Shown: positions 8,604-15,751 of the stretch, piece by piece
Layout of the letters: each line of letters begins with the position of its first letter
How positions within the stretch are numbered: position 1 is the first letter of the stretch
Assembly: GCA_003854985.1 (NCBI GenBank)
Contig: RQOG01000045.1
Location: forward strand, 1 to 44,070
Length of the DNA stretch: 44,070 nucleotides
Direction of reading: 5' to 3'
From: Calditrichota bacterium
Lineage (GTDB): Bacteria; Calditrichota; Calditrichia; Calditrichales; Calditrichaceae
Position numbers and translations under genes: made by a program
The notes under the pieces: model-generated
What the model was told of the DNA's origin: nothing
Seen by the model: the letters and a program-made list of their open reading frames with translations, nothing else
The model's database searches: none

Positions 8604-10145
8604 ATGCGCCGATTAAAACATTTTTCTTTAATCATTGTTTTGGCAACGGCTATGGTCTTTTTAACTTCTACAGCTTATAGTCAAGAAAATGAACCGGTTT
8701 CGCCAAATGCTTCGCCTGAAGCAAAAGCCCTGTTAAAATTATTATACGACATCTCCGGAAAATATACCCTGACCGGTCAGCATAATTTTCCAAACATCAA
8801 AGGCAGAAATACACAATTTGCCGCCAAATATATCGGCAAAACGCCTGTGGTTTACAGTATTGATATGGGCTTTGCCAGAGATGGCGACACGGATTCCTAC
8901 CTGGCCCGGCCGCAAATTGTAAAAGAAGTTATAGAGCAGCACCGGTTAGGATCGATCATTACCATTTGCTGGCATGCCGTCCCGCCCACGGCCGATGAAC
9001 CGGTCACATTCCGTCCGCAGGGTAAAGCTGCCCCGGAATCACTGGCTTCCATTCAAGGTAAATTATTGGACAAACAGTTTGAGGAGATCCTGACGCCCGG
9101 AACCGATTTAAACAGACGCTGGCAGGCGCAGGTTGATTCCGTGGCTTTTTATCTTAAAAAACTTCAGCAGGCCGGCGTTCCCATCTTATGGAGACCGTAT
9201 CATGAAATGAACGGCGGCTGGTTCTGGTGGGGAGGGCGAACAGGAAAATACAGCACCAAAGCGCTTTACAGGCAGTTATTCGACCGCTATGTTCATCACC
9301 ATAAACTTAACAATCTGATCTGGGTCTGGAATGTTGACCGCCCGAATAATCCCGATATGCACTTTTCCAAATACTATCCCGGTAACGAATACCTTGATGT
9401 TTTATCGCTTGATGTATACAACAGGGATTTCAATCAAAGCTATTACGATAGTTTGATGGTCCTTTCAAAAGGCAAACCATTTCTATTGGGCGAAGTAGGC
9501 AATCCGCCCATGCCGGAGATTTTGGACAAGCAGCCCAATTGGACCCTTTACTCCACCTGGGCTGGTATGGTGCGATATACTTCCAAAAAGGATTATAAAA
9601 TTCTGATGAATGATCCGGGAATTTTAAGTCTGGAAGATTCCGCGTATTGGCAGGTATCGGCGGAATACAGGAAAGTCAGCGGAATTGACCCGCTGCCGGA
9701 TGCATTTCAGACAACCGGCAAGATCGATTTCACAGGAGAATGGATATTCGATGAAGAAGAAAGTATTCTGGATAACTTTGGTCCCGGATTTGCCCCTTAT
9801 AAACTTCAAATAAAACAAAGCGAAACAGGGCTGAATATCCAAAGTATTTATCTCATCGAATACGCGGAAAACCGCATTGAAGAACAGAATTTAAAATTCG
9901 ACGGCTCCGAGTTCGAATCAAAATGGCGTGATGCCCCAATGATCACAACAGCCGCCTGGTCCGAAAACAACGACACGCTTTTTATAAACTCCAGAATAGT
10001 TTTCAACAGAGGAAAAGGCGCTTCCGAAATGATTCTCAAAGATAAATGGACTTTAGATAAGCAAGGCGAAATTCTGTTAATCAAACAATATTCGAAATCA
10101 TTCTGGGGCAAACGTAATACAACGTTGGCATATAGAAAATGGTAA
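8604..10145 (+). CDS. Secreted glycoside hydrolase family 26 (beta-mannanase-like) with C-terminal lipocalin-like domain
   Basis: 513 residues with a cleavable signal peptide (about 1-26, ending TAYSQ). Residues about 38-345 match the GH26 (beta/alpha)8 barrel. They include the early GQH at 58-60, the acid/base Glu201 in RPYHEMNGGWFWWG and the nucleophile Glu297 in LLGEVG. GH26 enzymes hydrolyse beta-1,4-mannan and some beta-1,3-linked glucans or xylans by a retaining mechanism. Mannan is the likeliest substrate but is not proven. Residues about 372-513 form an extra domain starting FTGEWIFDEEES, with alternating beta strands and an FNRGKG turn. It looks like a small lipocalin/avidin-type barrel rather than a standard CBM. 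No T9SS sorting signal is seen. The gene stands alone, convergent with arsC. Confidence 0.93.
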   Translation: MRRLKHFSLIIVLATAMVFLTSTAYSQENEPVSPNASPEAKALLKLLYDISGKYTLTGQHNFPNIKGRNTQFAAKYIGKTPVVYSIDMGFARDGDTDSYLARPQIVKEVIEQHRLGSIITICWHAVPPTADEPVTFRPQGKAAPESLASIQGKLLDKQFEEILTPGTDLNRRWQAQVDSVAFYLKKLQQAGVPILWRPYHEMNGGWFWWGGRTGKYSTKALYRQLFDRYVHHHKLNNLIWVWNVDRPNNPDMHFSKYYPGNEYLDVLSLDVYNRDFNQSYYDSLMVLSKGKPFLLGEVGNPPMPEILDKQPNWTLYSTWAGMVRYTSKKDYKILMNDPGILSLEDSAYWQVSAEYRKVSGIDPLPDAFQTTGKIDFTGEWIFDEEESILDNFGPGFAPYKLQIKQSETGLNIQSIYLIEYAENRIEEQNLKFDGSEFESKWRDAPMITTAAWSENNDTLFINSRIVFNRGKGASEMILKDKWTLDKQGEILLIKQYSKSFWGKRNTTLAYRKW

Positions 10146-10200
10146 ACAGAATTTTTCTGAATTTAATTAGAAGTAGAAATTAAAGTAATAAGAATTTTAA

Positions 10201-10623
10201 TTATAATTCCATCAGGTGATCGATATAAAATTTATGAAATTTGCTGCGAATTTCATCACGAACGCGCCGGAATACATTTAACACTTCTTCTTCACTGCCA
10301 GTCGCTTTAACCGGATCATCAAATCCAAAATGCAGACGCCGCTTAACCTGTCCGGTAAACGCCGGGCAGGTTTCCCTGGCATGATTGCATACGGTGATTA
10401 CATAATCAAAGGACTCATTTAAAAACTGATCTACATTTTTGGGCTTATTATTGTTCAGGTTAACACCGGCTTCTTTCATGACCTGAAAAGTCCTAGAATG
10501 TACCTGTATCGCCGGTTCGGTTCCGGCTGAATAAACACTCAGACTAGAATCAAAGAATTTTAGAAATCCTTCAGCCATCTGGCTGCGGCAGGAATTTCCG
10601 GTGCAAAGGATCAAAATTCGCAC
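10201..10623 (-). CDS. arsC: Thioredoxin-coupled arsenate reductase (LMW-PTP fold)
   Basis: I place the start at the GTG of 10621-10623 (140 residues) because a GGAGG lies about eight bases upstream. The longer frame to 10653 adds ten residues that do not fit the family. The N-terminus VRILILCTGNSCRS contains the CX5R phosphatase loop (Cys7 to Arg13). Two further cysteines (Cys79 and Cys86 in CNHARETC) match the resolving pair of the thioredoxin-linked class typified by Staphylococcus aureus pI258 ArsC. The downstream DDP supplies the general-acid Asp. It reduces arsenate to arsenite through an intramolecular disulfide cascade. No arsenite pump or ArsR lies nearby. The divergent neighbour is thioredoxin reductase, the expected source of reducing power. 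Confidence 0.88.
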   Translation of the reverse strand: MRILILCTGNSCRSQMAEGFLKFFDSSLSVYSAGTEPAIQVHSRTFQVMKEAGVNLNNNKPKNVDQFLNESFDYVITVCNHARETCPAFTGQVKRRLHFGFDDPVKATGSEEEVLNVFRRVRDEIRSKFHKFYIDHLMEL

Positions 10624-10653
10624 GAGTGATTTCCTCCCCCAAATTCTTAACAA

Positions 10654-10958
10654 TTGCTATAAAAATATCCTTTGATAAAAAACCAATTAAAATGATTATT
10701 ATTATAAGCATTTCTTTGAATTTCATCAAGAATAATTTTCCGGACTGCTATATTTGCAACAGGTAAAAACGGTTCCTTAAATTTTTATATAATCAGGACT
10801 GACTGTTTCCGTGTTACAATAAAATATATAATATTTTTGTATCGTTTATTTCACAAAAGCATCAAATTTTTATAATGCCGCAAAAAATGTAATGGTATTT
10901 AATAACAGACTTTTTTAATTTAAAACATGGTACAAATTGAGACGAAAAGGAGCCTTTA
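10654..10958. promoter_or_regulatory. Divergent arsC/trxB intergenic region with candidate trxB promoter
   Basis: About 300 nt of A+T-rich non-coding DNA between divergent arsC and trxB, which must carry promoters in both directions. A perfect TATAAT at 10871-10876 faces trxB. The -35 hexamer at the usual distance is poor, so this is only a candidate. No clear ArsR-type or other palindromic operator is visible. Confidence 0.35.
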
Positions 10959-11891
10959 ATGACTGATGTTAAACACTATAAAGTAATTATAATCGGATCC
11001 GGCCCGGCCGGACTTACCGCCGCTATATATACCGCCCGCGCAGAATTGAAACCGCTTATTCTGGAAGGCAACCAACCCGGAGGTCAGTTAACGATTACCA
11101 CTGACGTGGAAAATTTTCCCGGTTTCCCGGAAGGCATTATGGGACCAAAATTAATGGAAGATATGAGGGCACAGGCAGTACGCTTCGGCGCTGAAGCAAA
11201 ATTTGAATCGGTAACTGAAGCGGATCTATCCGGCAAACCGTTTAAAATTGTATCCGACAGCGACCATTACACTGCCGATGCGGTGATTATCGCTACAGGT
11301 GCATCGGCCAGATGGCTGGAAATCGAATCGGAGAAAAAATATATGGGCAAAGGCGTTTCGGCCTGCGCCACCTGCGATGGGTTCTTTTATAAAGAAAAAG
11401 ATATTGTCGTTGTCGGCGGCGGAGATTCCGCGTTGGAAGAAGCAACCTTCCTGACAAAATTCGGCAAAAAAGTAACCGTTATACACCGCCGGGATGAATT
11501 CCGGGCATCCAAAATTATGGTGCAGAAGGCAAAAAATAACCCAAAAATTGAATTTGCCCTGAATAAAGTGATTGATGAAATCGTCGGAGATCAATTTGTA
11601 ACCGGTGTAAAATTAAAGGATACCAAAACCGGTGAAATTACCGAAATGAAAGCAGACGGTGTCTTTATGGCCATCGGGCACATTCCGAATACACAGATTT
11701 TTAAAGATAAAATCGACATGGATCAGAACGGCTATATTAAAACCATTCCCGGCACCACAAAAACCAATATCAAAGGCGTTTTTGCCTGCGGCGATGTTCA
11801 GGATCATATTTACCGCCAGGCTGTGACAGCCGCCGGCTCAGGTTGTATGGCAGCATTGGATACTGAAAAATTTCTTGGTGAAGAATATTAA
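10959..11891 (+). CDS. trxB: Thioredoxin reductase
   Basis: 310 residues, the normal length, with a strong AAAGGAG site. The FAD-binding Rossmann motif is [10 protein letters not shown] (13-22) and the family GGQL is at 41-44. The redox-active pair is Cys136/Cys139 in CATCDG. The NADPH fold has [11 protein letters not shown] (about 152-162) and HRRDEFRA (176-183), whose Arg pair favours NADPH over [14 protein letters not shown] near the C-terminus completes the FAD site. It is a cytosolic flavoenzyme that reduces thioredoxin. It is transcribed away from the thioredoxin-dependent arsenate reductase and ends nine bases before the convergent AraC-type gene. Confidence 0.97.
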   Translation: MTDVKHYKVIIIGSGPAGLTAAIYTARAELKPLILEGNQPGGQLTITTDVENFPGFPEGIMGPKLMEDMRAQAVRFGAEAKFESVTEADLSGKPFKIVSDSDHYTADAVIIATGASARWLEIESEKKYMGKGVSACATCDGFFYKEKDIVVVGGGDSALEEATFLTKFGKKVTVIHRRDEFRASKIMVQKAKNNPKIEFALNKVIDEIVGDQFVTGVKLKDTKTGEITEMKADGVFMAIGHIPNTQIFKDKIDMDQNGYIKTIPGTTKTNIKGVFACGDVQDHIYRQAVTAAGSGCMAALDTEKFLGEEY

Positions 11892-11900
11892 CCGGACTTT

Positions 11901-12767
11901 TTATTCAATAGGAATATAAATTTCGCTTTCGGACTCCGGGTTATAAGGACCCAGGCATTTTTCCCCATAGAATTCAAAGTTATACGGCCTGGTTAACTTA
12001 TAATCCGTTTCCGGTAAAAACTGATTATAAATATATTTATAGGTATATCCAACCTTATTCGCCAGTCCTTTATGGATAAATCTCAGATACCGCGATTCGG
12101 GCAAAAGTTTTATGACGAACTGCGGCTGGATTTCATCCATATTTTTTATTTCAACACCGAGAAAAAAGTTGAATCCGCCTAATTCCTGCTTTTCCGACCA
12201 GTATTGAACCTGGTAGAATCGTTCAGGCTGAAGGCGGTTTTTTATGCTATTCACTTCCTGTGTAAACTGTCCCCATTCCTTTGATAAATCGGTTATTTTG
12301 GATTCATCTCCAAGAAAAAAGGAAATGCCTGTCAATGCAATTTGTGGTAACTCTACCAGCGCGGGAGGTTCATTTCTTACCTTTTCCGATTGAAAAATAG
12401 AATCGCTGCTTATCGGATTTAGCAAGGATAAACCGGTTAGCGATAATTGACCCCGTAGTTGTTTGGGATTGATGCCGAACTGTTTTTTAAACGCCCGGGT
12501 AAAAGCTTCATGACTGTTAAACTGGTAATCATAAGCGATCTCAATTATTTTTTTACCTGTATTCTTCAGTTCTTTAACCGCTTCGCTCAGCCGCCGCTGT
12601 TGCAAATACATTCCTGGTGAAAAGCCTGTAACACTCTGAAACAAACGGATAAAGTGATAAAGTGAATAGTGAATTGAATCCGCTATATCCAGTACACTAA
12701 TTTCCTCTTTCAGATTAGACTCGATATATTGAACAGCCCTCAGAATGATATCTTTATTACGCATCAT
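11901..12767 (-). CDS. AraC-family transcriptional regulator with GyrI-like ligand domain
   Basis: 288 residues. The N-terminal half (about 5-105) holds two AraC-type helix-turn-helix motifs. The second has the signature AYDYQFNSHEAFTRAFKKQFG followed by NPKQLR. The C-terminal half (about 138-288) resembles the GyrI-like/SOUL-type effector domain, with the characteristic YTYKYIYNQFLPE and final EIYIPI. This order matches the Rob/SoxS-like regulators that sense small hydrophobic compounds. Two adjacent ATG codons are possible starts, and both have only a weak ribosome site. A hairpin at 12798-12834 lies in the leader. The regulated gene and ligand are unknown. Confidence 0.92.
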   Translation of the reverse strand: MMRNKDIILRAVQYIESNLKEEISVLDIADSIHYSLYHFIRLFQSVTGFSPGMYLQQRRLSEAVKELKNTGKKIIEIAYDYQFNSHEAFTRAFKKQFGINPKQLRGQLSLTGLSLLNPISSDSIFQSEKVRNEPPALVELPQIALTGISFFLGDESKITDLSKEWGQFTQEVNSIKNRLQPERFYQVQYWSEKQELGGFNFFLGVEIKNMDEIQPQFVIKLLPESRYLRFIHKGLANKVGYTYKYIYNQFLPETDYKLTRPYNFEFYGEKCLGPYNPESESEIYIPIE

Positions 12768-12797
12768 ATTATCCCGGAAAACATGCCTGTGAAATAT

Positions 12798-12834
12798 GGG
12801 TAAAGTCTCTCCGTTTCAATGGAGAGACATACCC
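12798..12834 (-). terminator. Interrupted hairpin between trmO and the AraC-type gene
   Basis: Arms GGGTA/TACCC (12798-12802, 12830-12834) and an inner perfect 8-bp stem GTCTCTCC/GGAGAGAC (12805-12812, 12821-12828) enclose an 8-nt loop. It lies 10-47 nt past the trmO stop and upstream of the AraC-type start. The RNA that follows in the leftward direction is not clearly U-rich, so it may be a terminator, a leader structure or a protein-binding palindrome. Confidence 0.5.
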
Positions 12835-12844
12835 GATTTGCATT

Positions 12845-13321
12845 TTAAAAATTAAATTCCTTTTCCCAATCAAAATCCGCCGTATCTTCATCCCATTCCG
12901 GCCAGTGACTGCACCAATCCGGCACAGCGCAGTCTTTTACCCGTTCGCTTTTATGATACGGTTTAATATCAATTACCGGCGTTCCATGTTCCGCATCAAT
13001 AAAGGGCGTATAGATGATGCCCTTGTCAAAATCAATATCCTGAACAAAAATATTTGTAATAAGCACCGGATTGGGTCTCACCGGCGAACGAGTGGCAAAA
13101 ACACCGATTTTTCCGGGTCCTTTTTTATATGGCTTTTCATCTATAAGTGAAAGAAGCCGTTCTTCAGAAGCATAAAGATGTCCCCACCATATAACCTGTA
13201 AATGACTGAAGTCTTCGATGTTAGTCAGGGCGGGTATAAATTCTTTTTTCAATTTAATACAAAATGTGCCGTTTTCGTGATGCACAATGCCGATGGGATG
13301 GATGTCGATTTTAATTTCCAT
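12845..13321 (-). CDS. trmO: tRNA (t6A37) N6-methyltransferase, TsaA/TrmO family
   Basis: I take the ATG at 13319-13321 (158 residues, MEIKIDIHPIG) because an AAAGGAG site precedes it directly. The upstream extension in the same frame to 13426 is not like the family. TsaA-fold hallmarks are visible: PIGIVHH at the N-terminus, FSHLQVIWWGH, and the substrate loop GVFATRSPVRPNPVLIT, followed by DIKPY. Characterised members use S-adenosylmethionine to methylate the t6A37 base of threonine tRNAs. The C-terminal extension ending DWEKEFNF is short and acidic. The next gene upstream in the same direction is an unrelated lipoprotein, so this may be a monocistronic unit. Confidence 0.87.
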   Translation of the reverse strand: MEIKIDIHPIGIVHHENGTFCIKLKKEFIPALTNIEDFSHLQVIWWGHLYASEERLLSLIDEKPYKKGPGKIGVFATRSPVRPNPVLITNIFVQDIDFDKGIIYTPFIDAEHGTPVIDIKPYHKSERVKDCAVPDWCSHWPEWDEDTADFDWEKEFNF

Positions 13322-13530
13322 TTTTACTCCTTTGTTAAATGTGTTATTTTTACATGCAAATATTCGTTGAGTAAAAATAGACAGTCTTTTTCTTATATGC
13401 TTGATCCCCGTTGCTTTTATATCCACCGATTTTTGATAATAATTGCTTTCAGAAATCCAATCATTTAAACATCAACAAAACATGTTTTTTCCTTATTCAG
13501 CTCCGGAAACTGTTTGTTTTTAACGGATTT

Positions 13531-14058
13531 TTACTCATCAATGAGTTTCAGGGAATATTTTCCGTTGTCAGCGATTAATGCGCCATATTTTTCCCATAGC
13601 TCCCGATTTGAAAAAAAATGATCAACAATCGGTTCCAATGGCGATGTTAAAGATACGGTGCTTATCATCGTCCCGCTTTCGGATTCTTTCTCTGTTATTT
13701 CTTCTCTGTACTTATTCTCAGGTATTTCTTTTCCATTTTTGGTAATCCAAACTTCTCCGGCCGGGGTAACCAGATAAATCGGCATAGAAAGCGTATTTTC
13801 CGGATTATAAAAAAACGGCCTTATGGTTATATAACCGCGATATAATTCGCTGTCCATATGTAGTTTATCGTCGCTATCGGCGCCGGTTGCAATCAGATAG
13901 ATGCCCCAGTCGAATACGATTTCATAGGTAAAAATGCCGGTGGAAGGATAATAAAATTCAATATATTCCTGCATCATCTGCTCTGTAGATTTTTCGCACC
14001 TTGCCAATAAGAGCAATGAAATCAGCGCAAAAAATATCATTGAAATTATGTGTTTCAT
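13531..14058 (-). CDS. Hypothetical lipoprotein
   Basis: 175 residues with a GGAGG ribosome site about eight bases before the ATG. The N-terminus is a hydrophobic signal ending LLLLARC, with the likely lipid Cys at about 21. The mature part is acidic with predicted beta strands and no motif I recognise. A central stretch, ITIRPFFYNPENTLSMP, and the C-terminal EKYGALIADNGKYSLKLID are the most structured-looking segments. It lies about 70 nt downstream of the exported PPC-domain gene on the same strand and could be co-transcribed with it. Function unknown. Confidence 0.8.
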   Translation of the reverse strand: MKHIISMIFFALISLLLLARCEKSTEQMMQEYIEFYYPSTGIFTYEIVFDWGIYLIATGADSDDKLHMDSELYRGYITIRPFFYNPENTLSMPIYLVTPAGEVWITKNGKEIPENKYREEITEKESESGTMISTVSLTSPLEPIVDHFFSNRELWEKYGALIADNGKYSLKLIDE

Positions 14059-14128
14059 AAACCTGCCTCCATCGGTTTGGGAGATATATTTTTACTAAAT
14101 TTAAACCGCAGACTTTTTTGGTTTCTGT

Positions 14129-14632
14129 TTAGTATTGAAAATTATCAAAATTTTCAATATCCAGATCGTCGGGCAGAACGCCGACGGTTATGATAAAAAA
14201 GGTCAGCGCTTTCGTGCCCGGTTCCAGGTGTCCGCCAATCACGCTGTTTTCATCGGACAAGGTTATATGGGCATGAACACGGCCGTTAAATATATAACCC
14301 TGCACAGCTATCAAATCTTTAGCCACAGAGGCTTTCGGAAATTCTTCGGCCGGCGGCAGATTTTTATCGCTTACCACATGGAAATGATAATCGGTAACCG
14401 AGCCGATTCCTGACAGAATAACGCCATTCTTGATCTTTTGTTTAAAAACGGCTTCTTTTAATCCGGCCAATAAATCGGTTCCGGTGCGCATACGGATTAT
14501 TTCGATCCTTTCAAATTGTGAAGAAACCGTGTATATGTCCGGAACTTTCTCCTGGGTAAAGCAGAAAGTAGAAATAATAAAAAAAGAAATAATGATAAAG
14601 GAATATTTTGCCATGGCCATAATTCCCTTCAT
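14129..14632 (-). CDS. Exported PPC (DUF296) domain protein
   Basis: 167 residues including an N-terminal hydrophobic signal ending TFCFTQ. Three in-frame ATGs (14632, 14620, 14614) are possible starts. The third gives the neatest signal peptide (MAKYSF...), and an AAGGG lies before the later two. Residues about 38-160 match the PPC/PCC (DUF296) fold: MRTGTDLLAGL, GVILSGIGSV, then GRVHAHITL and GGHL. His120, His122 and His135 form a probable metal-binding trio as in bacterial members. Bacterial PPC proteins are usually cytosolic and of unknown function, and the plant versions bind AT-rich DNA. Export here argues against a DNA role. Confidence 0.85.
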   Translation of the reverse strand: MKGIMAMAKYSFIIISFFIISTFCFTQEKVPDIYTVSSQFERIEIIRMRTGTDLLAGLKEAVFKQKIKNGVILSGIGSVTDYHFHVVSDKNLPPAEEFPKASVAKDLIAVQGYIFNGRVHAHITLSDENSVIGGHLEPGTKALTFFIITVGVLPDDLDIENFDNFQY

Positions 14633-14832
14633 TAAATATTATTTACAGGTATTGCCCAAAGTCGTTTATAAAATATAATACATGGCTGAATCAAAAGCAT
14701 ATAGTTTTAAAAAATAATTCGGGACCTTATAAAGTCAAACATGCATCGGTCCGGAATGCATATCATAAAAAGACAAATAATTATCAGACGTTTTTGATAC
14801 CGACAGGATGTCAACTACTGATACGCGCTATT

Positions 14833-15552
14833 TTAAAAACTATAGCCAAACAACATCATGATTGCCAGAGAACTAAACGTACCGTCTATTCCGTCAATAT
14901 TATAACTTCTGAATTTTTCGACATGAATTGAAGCCGCATGGTAAAAAATTTCGGCGTCAATAATATAATTTTCGTGCATTAAATATTTAGCGCCTGCCTT
15001 AAAAAGGTAACCAAATCCCTTTCCATCGGATTCACCGCCTACGCCATATTCCGGTTCAAGATTAACATCCGATATACTCGCTATGCTGTATGATAAACCC
15101 ACGCCTGCATAAGGAATCAGGGAATTAGACATTAATCCCTTATCGGGCAGGGTACTGAACAGCGCCGTTAACTGCAGACTATATGATTTTACTTCAAATG
15201 AAGGCTGGAATAAGGAACCGCTATAAAAAAAATAGCTTAGTTCAACATCCTGTTCGGGGAACTTTGAATGGTTGTATTGCACGCCAAATTCTGCCCCGAA
15301 ATTTGAACCCTTGAGATTCAGAAGACTGCCCTTCAAACCAAATCCTGAGAATCTGTTGTCCGCCCAGACTTTATCCGTTCTTAAATTAATATTATCGGGT
15401 TCGTGGGGACCTGATCCTTTAAAGTAATTCTGCAGAAAAAAACCCGTTCCCGCAGTCAGGTAAAATTCAGAACTATAGCCAATCTGGAAAACAATCAAAA
15501 GCAAAAATAGCGCTTTTGCAGTTTGATGATGATACCGGGATAATAAACTCAA
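14833..15552 (-). CDS. Outer-membrane beta-barrel protein
   Basis: 239 residues. The start is a TTG at 15550-15552 with a strong GAGGAGG about nine bases upstream. A signal segment (KALFLLLIVFQIGYSS) precedes a mature region of alternating hydrophobic and aromatic strands. Examples are FGLKGSLLNLKGSNFGAEFGVQYNH, IPYAGVGLSYS and YLFKAGAKYLM as successive strand pairs. The last residue is Phe (MMLFGYSF), the usual BAM recognition signature. About eight strands are expected, as in OmpA/OmpX-like barrels or Ail-type proteins. No periplasmic domain is present. No specific function can be assigned. Confidence 0.82.
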   Translation of the reverse strand: MSLLSRYHHQTAKALFLLLIVFQIGYSSEFYLTAGTGFFLQNYFKGSGPHEPDNINLRTDKVWADNRFSGFGLKGSLLNLKGSNFGAEFGVQYNHSKFPEQDVELSYFFYSGSLFQPSFEVKSYSLQLTALFSTLPDKGLMSNSLIPYAGVGLSYSIASISDVNLEPEYGVGGESDGKGFGYLFKAGAKYLMHENYIIDAEIFYHAASIHVEKFRSYNIDGIDGTFSSLAIMMLFGYSF

Positions 15553-15751
15553 AGCTGGTTCCTCCTCTTAAAATAAATGAAGTAAGAAAACCTGTTAACG
15601 AACACAAATATCGGCAAACGCACAAACCGCCGATGAAGAAATTTTGTCATATATACAAATTTTTTACAAATAAATTAAAAATCCTCTGCGCCGACATGCG
15701 TTATCCGTTCTAACTTAACCTTGATATCCTTTATACAATTAAAATAACAGT

